A stretch of DNA of 64,000 nucleotides from Acidimicrobiia bacterium (GTDB taxonomy: Bacteria > Actinomycetota > Acidimicrobiia > Spongiisociales > UBA5794), in the NCBI GenBank assembly GCA_026985095.1, contig JALSQW010000029.1, positions 1-64,000 on the forward strand. The letters are read 5' to 3'. The position numbers and the translations under genes were made by a program. This document shows, piece by piece, positions 62,163 through 64,000 of this stretch (position 1 is its first letter; each line of letters opens with the position of its first letter). Below the pieces are notes generated by a model that was given only the letters and a program-made list of their open reading frames with translations, was not told where the DNA came from and searched no databases.

Positions 62163-63013
62163 GACCACACCTCCAGATCCTCGATCTCCACTCCCGCTCG
62201 GTACAGCACCTTGAGCGCCTCGCCCTTCCGTTGGGCCGGCACCTCGACGACGATCCCTGCCGCGTTGAGGCGAGCGTCGAACCCGTCGGCTGCCAGGGCC
62301 GCTCGTGCCTTGGCGGTGCTGTCCGCGTCGAGGAGGATGTGCAACCAGACACGGAGGCCGAGTTGGTCGGCGAGTTCCGCCGGGGCGCATTCGGTGACGA
62401 TCCTGCCGCTCTCCATGGCTACGACCCGATCGACCAGCATCCCCATCTCCTCCATGTGGTGGGTGGTGAGCAGGATCGTGCGGCCTTCGTCGCGGAGGTG
62501 TTCGAAGAGCTCGATCGCCTCTTCCCGGCTGTGGGCATCGAGACTCGACGTGGGCTCGTCGAGGAGCAGGATGGGCGGATCGGGGATGAGTGCCGAGGCG
62601 AGGGCCAGCCGCTGCTTGAGGCCGCCGGAGAGCTCCGCGATCCGCTTGCGGCGGTGATCGCCGAGGCGGAAGGTGTCGATGAGCTCGTCGACACGGCCGG
62701 TGTCGATCCGGCGGAGCGACGCCGAGAAGTCGAGGACGTCGACCACGGCCATGTCGTCGTAGAAGGAGAGCTCCTGGGCGACGTACCCGATGTGGCTCCG
62801 GACCGCCTTGCCTCGGGAGGCGGCATCGAGCCCGCCCACGTGTACGGTCCCCTCGTAGCCGGCCAAGCCCAGGATGCAGCGCACGACGGTCGTCTTCCCG
62901 GCGCCGTTGGGTCCCCACAATGCCACGGCCTCCGCCTCGGCGACGTCGAGGGAGAACCGGTCGAGGACGGTCAAGCTCCCGTATCGCTTCGTCAGCTCCT
63001 CGATGTGGATCAT
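62159..63013 (-). CDS. nosF: ABC transporter ATP-binding protein, NosF-like
   Basis: 284 residues. Walker A GPNGAGKTT (about 34-42), Q-loop YVAQELSFY, signature LSGGLKQRLALASAL, Walker B ILLLDEPTSSLD, and His switch LLTTHHMEEMG. A C-terminal extension of about 80 residues follows the nucleotide-binding domain, as in NosF. The start overlaps the end of nosD by 4 bases. Confidence 0.9.
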   Translation of the reverse strand: MIHIEELTKRYGSLTVLDRFSLDVAEAEAVALWGPNGAGKTTVVRCILGLAGYEGTVHVGGLDAASRGKAVRSHIGYVAQELSFYDDMAVVDVLDFSASLRRIDTGRVDELIDTFRLGDHRRKRIAELSGGLKQRLALASALIPDPPILLLDEPTSSLDAHSREEAIELFEHLRDEGRTILLTTHHMEEMGMLVDRVVAMESGRIVTECAPAELADQLGLRVWLHILLDADSTAKARAALAADGFDARLNAAGIVVEVPAQRKGEALKVLYRAGVEIEDLEVWS

Positions 63014-64000
63014 CCCAGGGACCTCCTTCGACGGGTCGAGAGCACGATCGTTGCGGCGAACGCCTCCATGGTGAGGGAACCCACGAGCAGCGCCGCGCTC
63101 GGTCGAACGCCGAGATCGAACGGCGGCTCCGGTGGCGCCGGGGGGCTGATCAGCGGGGCGGGGTCCTCGACCTTGGGCCTCGGTTTGATGACGGGGAACG
63201 CCCGGGCGGCCAGGTCGAGGGCTCGGGCCGCTGGCGTTTCGCTGAACAGCATGATCTCGGGGTTGCGGTCGAGGAGGTGGTCGTAGAGGTCGTCGAGTCG
63301 GTACGGCACGTCCCCGATCCCGTCCCCGTCGGCGTCGTAGCCGGCATAGTCGGACCAGTGGTTCCCGATCCCGTCCTTGGACCATTCGTTCCCCGAGAAG
63401 CGGCCGCCTCCTTGGACCGTCACCTGGACGGTGTTGTCGACGAAGGAGTTCTCCCAGAAGACGTTGTGCTCGACCGACGGCAGGAAGAGCGCCCCGATCT
63501 GGTTGTAGGCGAAGAGGTTGCCGCGGAACCACTGCTCGATGCCGACCGTCTGGGGCGAGTTGTCGAGGAAGACGCCGACCCGGTTCCCGACCAGGAGGTT
63601 GTCCTCGAGCAGCGCACCGTCCATGTCCTTGAGGCCGACGCCGTAGCCGCTCGGTCCGTTGTTCCCCGAGATGAGGTTGCGGCGGAGCACCAGGTCCTTG
63701 CTGTACATCAGGAAGGAGCCGACGCTGTTGTCCACGAGCGCGTTGGCTTCGACGAGCGCCCGGTCGCTGTACATGAAATGCAGTCCGTATCGACCGTTCG
63801 AGATCCGATTGCCCCGGATCTCGAGGTCGTCGCAGAACCAGAACACGGCATCGCGTCCGCCGTCGACGACGTTGTTGGCGACGACCGAGCGATGGGATTC
63901 CCAGAGCCGGATCCCGTCGCCGCGGCGGGCGACGAAGACGTCCTTGGCGCCGATGATGTTCCCTTCGACCACCGAGTCGGGGGCCTGATGCAGGAAGATG
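63010..64000 (-). CDS. nosD: NosD, periplasmic beta-helix copper-site assembly protein (5' truncated by window end)
   Basis: About 330 residues visible, open at the right edge. Typical NosD right-handed beta-helix repeats: DVFVARRGDGIRLWESHRSV, ISNGRYGLHFMYSDRALVEA, FLMYSKDLVLRRNLISGNNG, then NHWSDYAGYDADGDGIGDVP and a C-terminal membrane anchor (about the last 35 residues, LLVGSLTMEAFAATIVL) ending in RRRRSLG. In denitrifiers NosD acts with NosF and NosY in maturing NosZ. nosZ is expected upstream, outside the window. Confidence 0.92.
   Translation of the reverse strand, partial: IFLHQAPDSVVEGNIIGAKDVFVARRGDGIRLWESHRSVVANNVVDGGRDAVFWFCDDLEIRGNRISNGRYGLHFMYSDRALVEANALVDNSVGSFLMYSKDLVLRRNLISGNNGPSGYGVGLKDMDGALLEDNLLVGNRVGVFLDNSPQTVGIEQWFRGNLFAYNQIGALFLPSVEHNVFWENSFVDNTVQVTVQGGGRFSGNEWSKDGIGNHWSDYAGYDADGDGIGDVPYRLDDLYDHLLDRNPEIMLFSETPAARALDLAARAFPVIKPRPKVEDPAPLISPPAPPEPPFDLGVRPSAALLVGSLTMEAFAATIVLSTRRRRSLG

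Overview
The window is 64 kb of GC-rich DNA with GTG and TTG starts, RR-type and lipobox export signals, and the conserved order tRNA-tuf-rpmG-(MaoC)-secE-nusG-rplKA-rplJL-rpoBC-rpsL-rpsG-fusA-tuf-S10-spc-alpha-rplM-rpsI-glmM-glmS-acpS-nnr. This fits a deep-branching actinobacterium. An Acidimicrobiia- or Nitriliruptoria-like lineage is my best guess; the assignment rests on gene order and protein flavour, not on a phylogeny. No CRISPR array, insertion sequence, integrase or prophage was seen.

Layout. 1-8.6 kb: the C-terminal part of a sortase-anchored repeat protein, a MidA-type methyltransferase, a lipoprotein, two secreted serine proteases (S1 and S8) and HtpX. 8.6-24 kb: tRNA-Tyr/Thr/Met, the first tuf, rpmG, an operon of a double hot-dog dehydratase with an ECF sigma factor and its zinc anti-sigma, tRNA-Trp, secE-nusG, rplKA, a long structured leader, rplJL and rpoBC. 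24-41.4 kb: an M50 protease, then a tightly packed str/S10/spc run from rpsL to map, including the second tuf. 41.4-44.2 kb: three unrelated genes (potassium channel, fucose-isomerase-like protein, HAD hydrolase) sit where infA would be expected. 44.2-47.2 kb: rpmJ-rpsM-rpsK-rpsD-rpoA-rplQ. 47.2-54.5 kb: a universal stress protein, a TRAP transporter, a Nudix hydrolase, a YIP1-like membrane protein, truA and a beta-CASP nuclease. 54.6-60.8 kb: rplM-rpsI-glmM-glmS-acpS-nnr. 60.8-64 kb: nosL, nosY, nosF and nosD on the minus strand, running off the right edge.

How the genes work together. Most of the window is the transcription and translation core (RNA polymerase beta, beta', alpha; 29 ribosomal proteins; EF-G; two EF-Tu genes; SecE/SecY; NusG), plus amino-sugar supply for the cell wall (GlmM, GlmS) and housekeeping enzymes (Adk, Map, TruA, AcpS, Nnr). 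The nos genes suggest nitrous oxide reduction, with the reductase gene expected just outside the window.

Most notable observations: all four cysteines of the second zinc site of RpoC are replaced; the two tuf genes are identical over about 1.2 kb and have a C-poor codon usage unlike every neighbour; a strongly structured, unassigned RNA leader precedes glmS; infA is missing from its usual place; and many accessory genes have a -10-like hexamer 6-8 bases before the start codon, suggesting leaderless transcripts.
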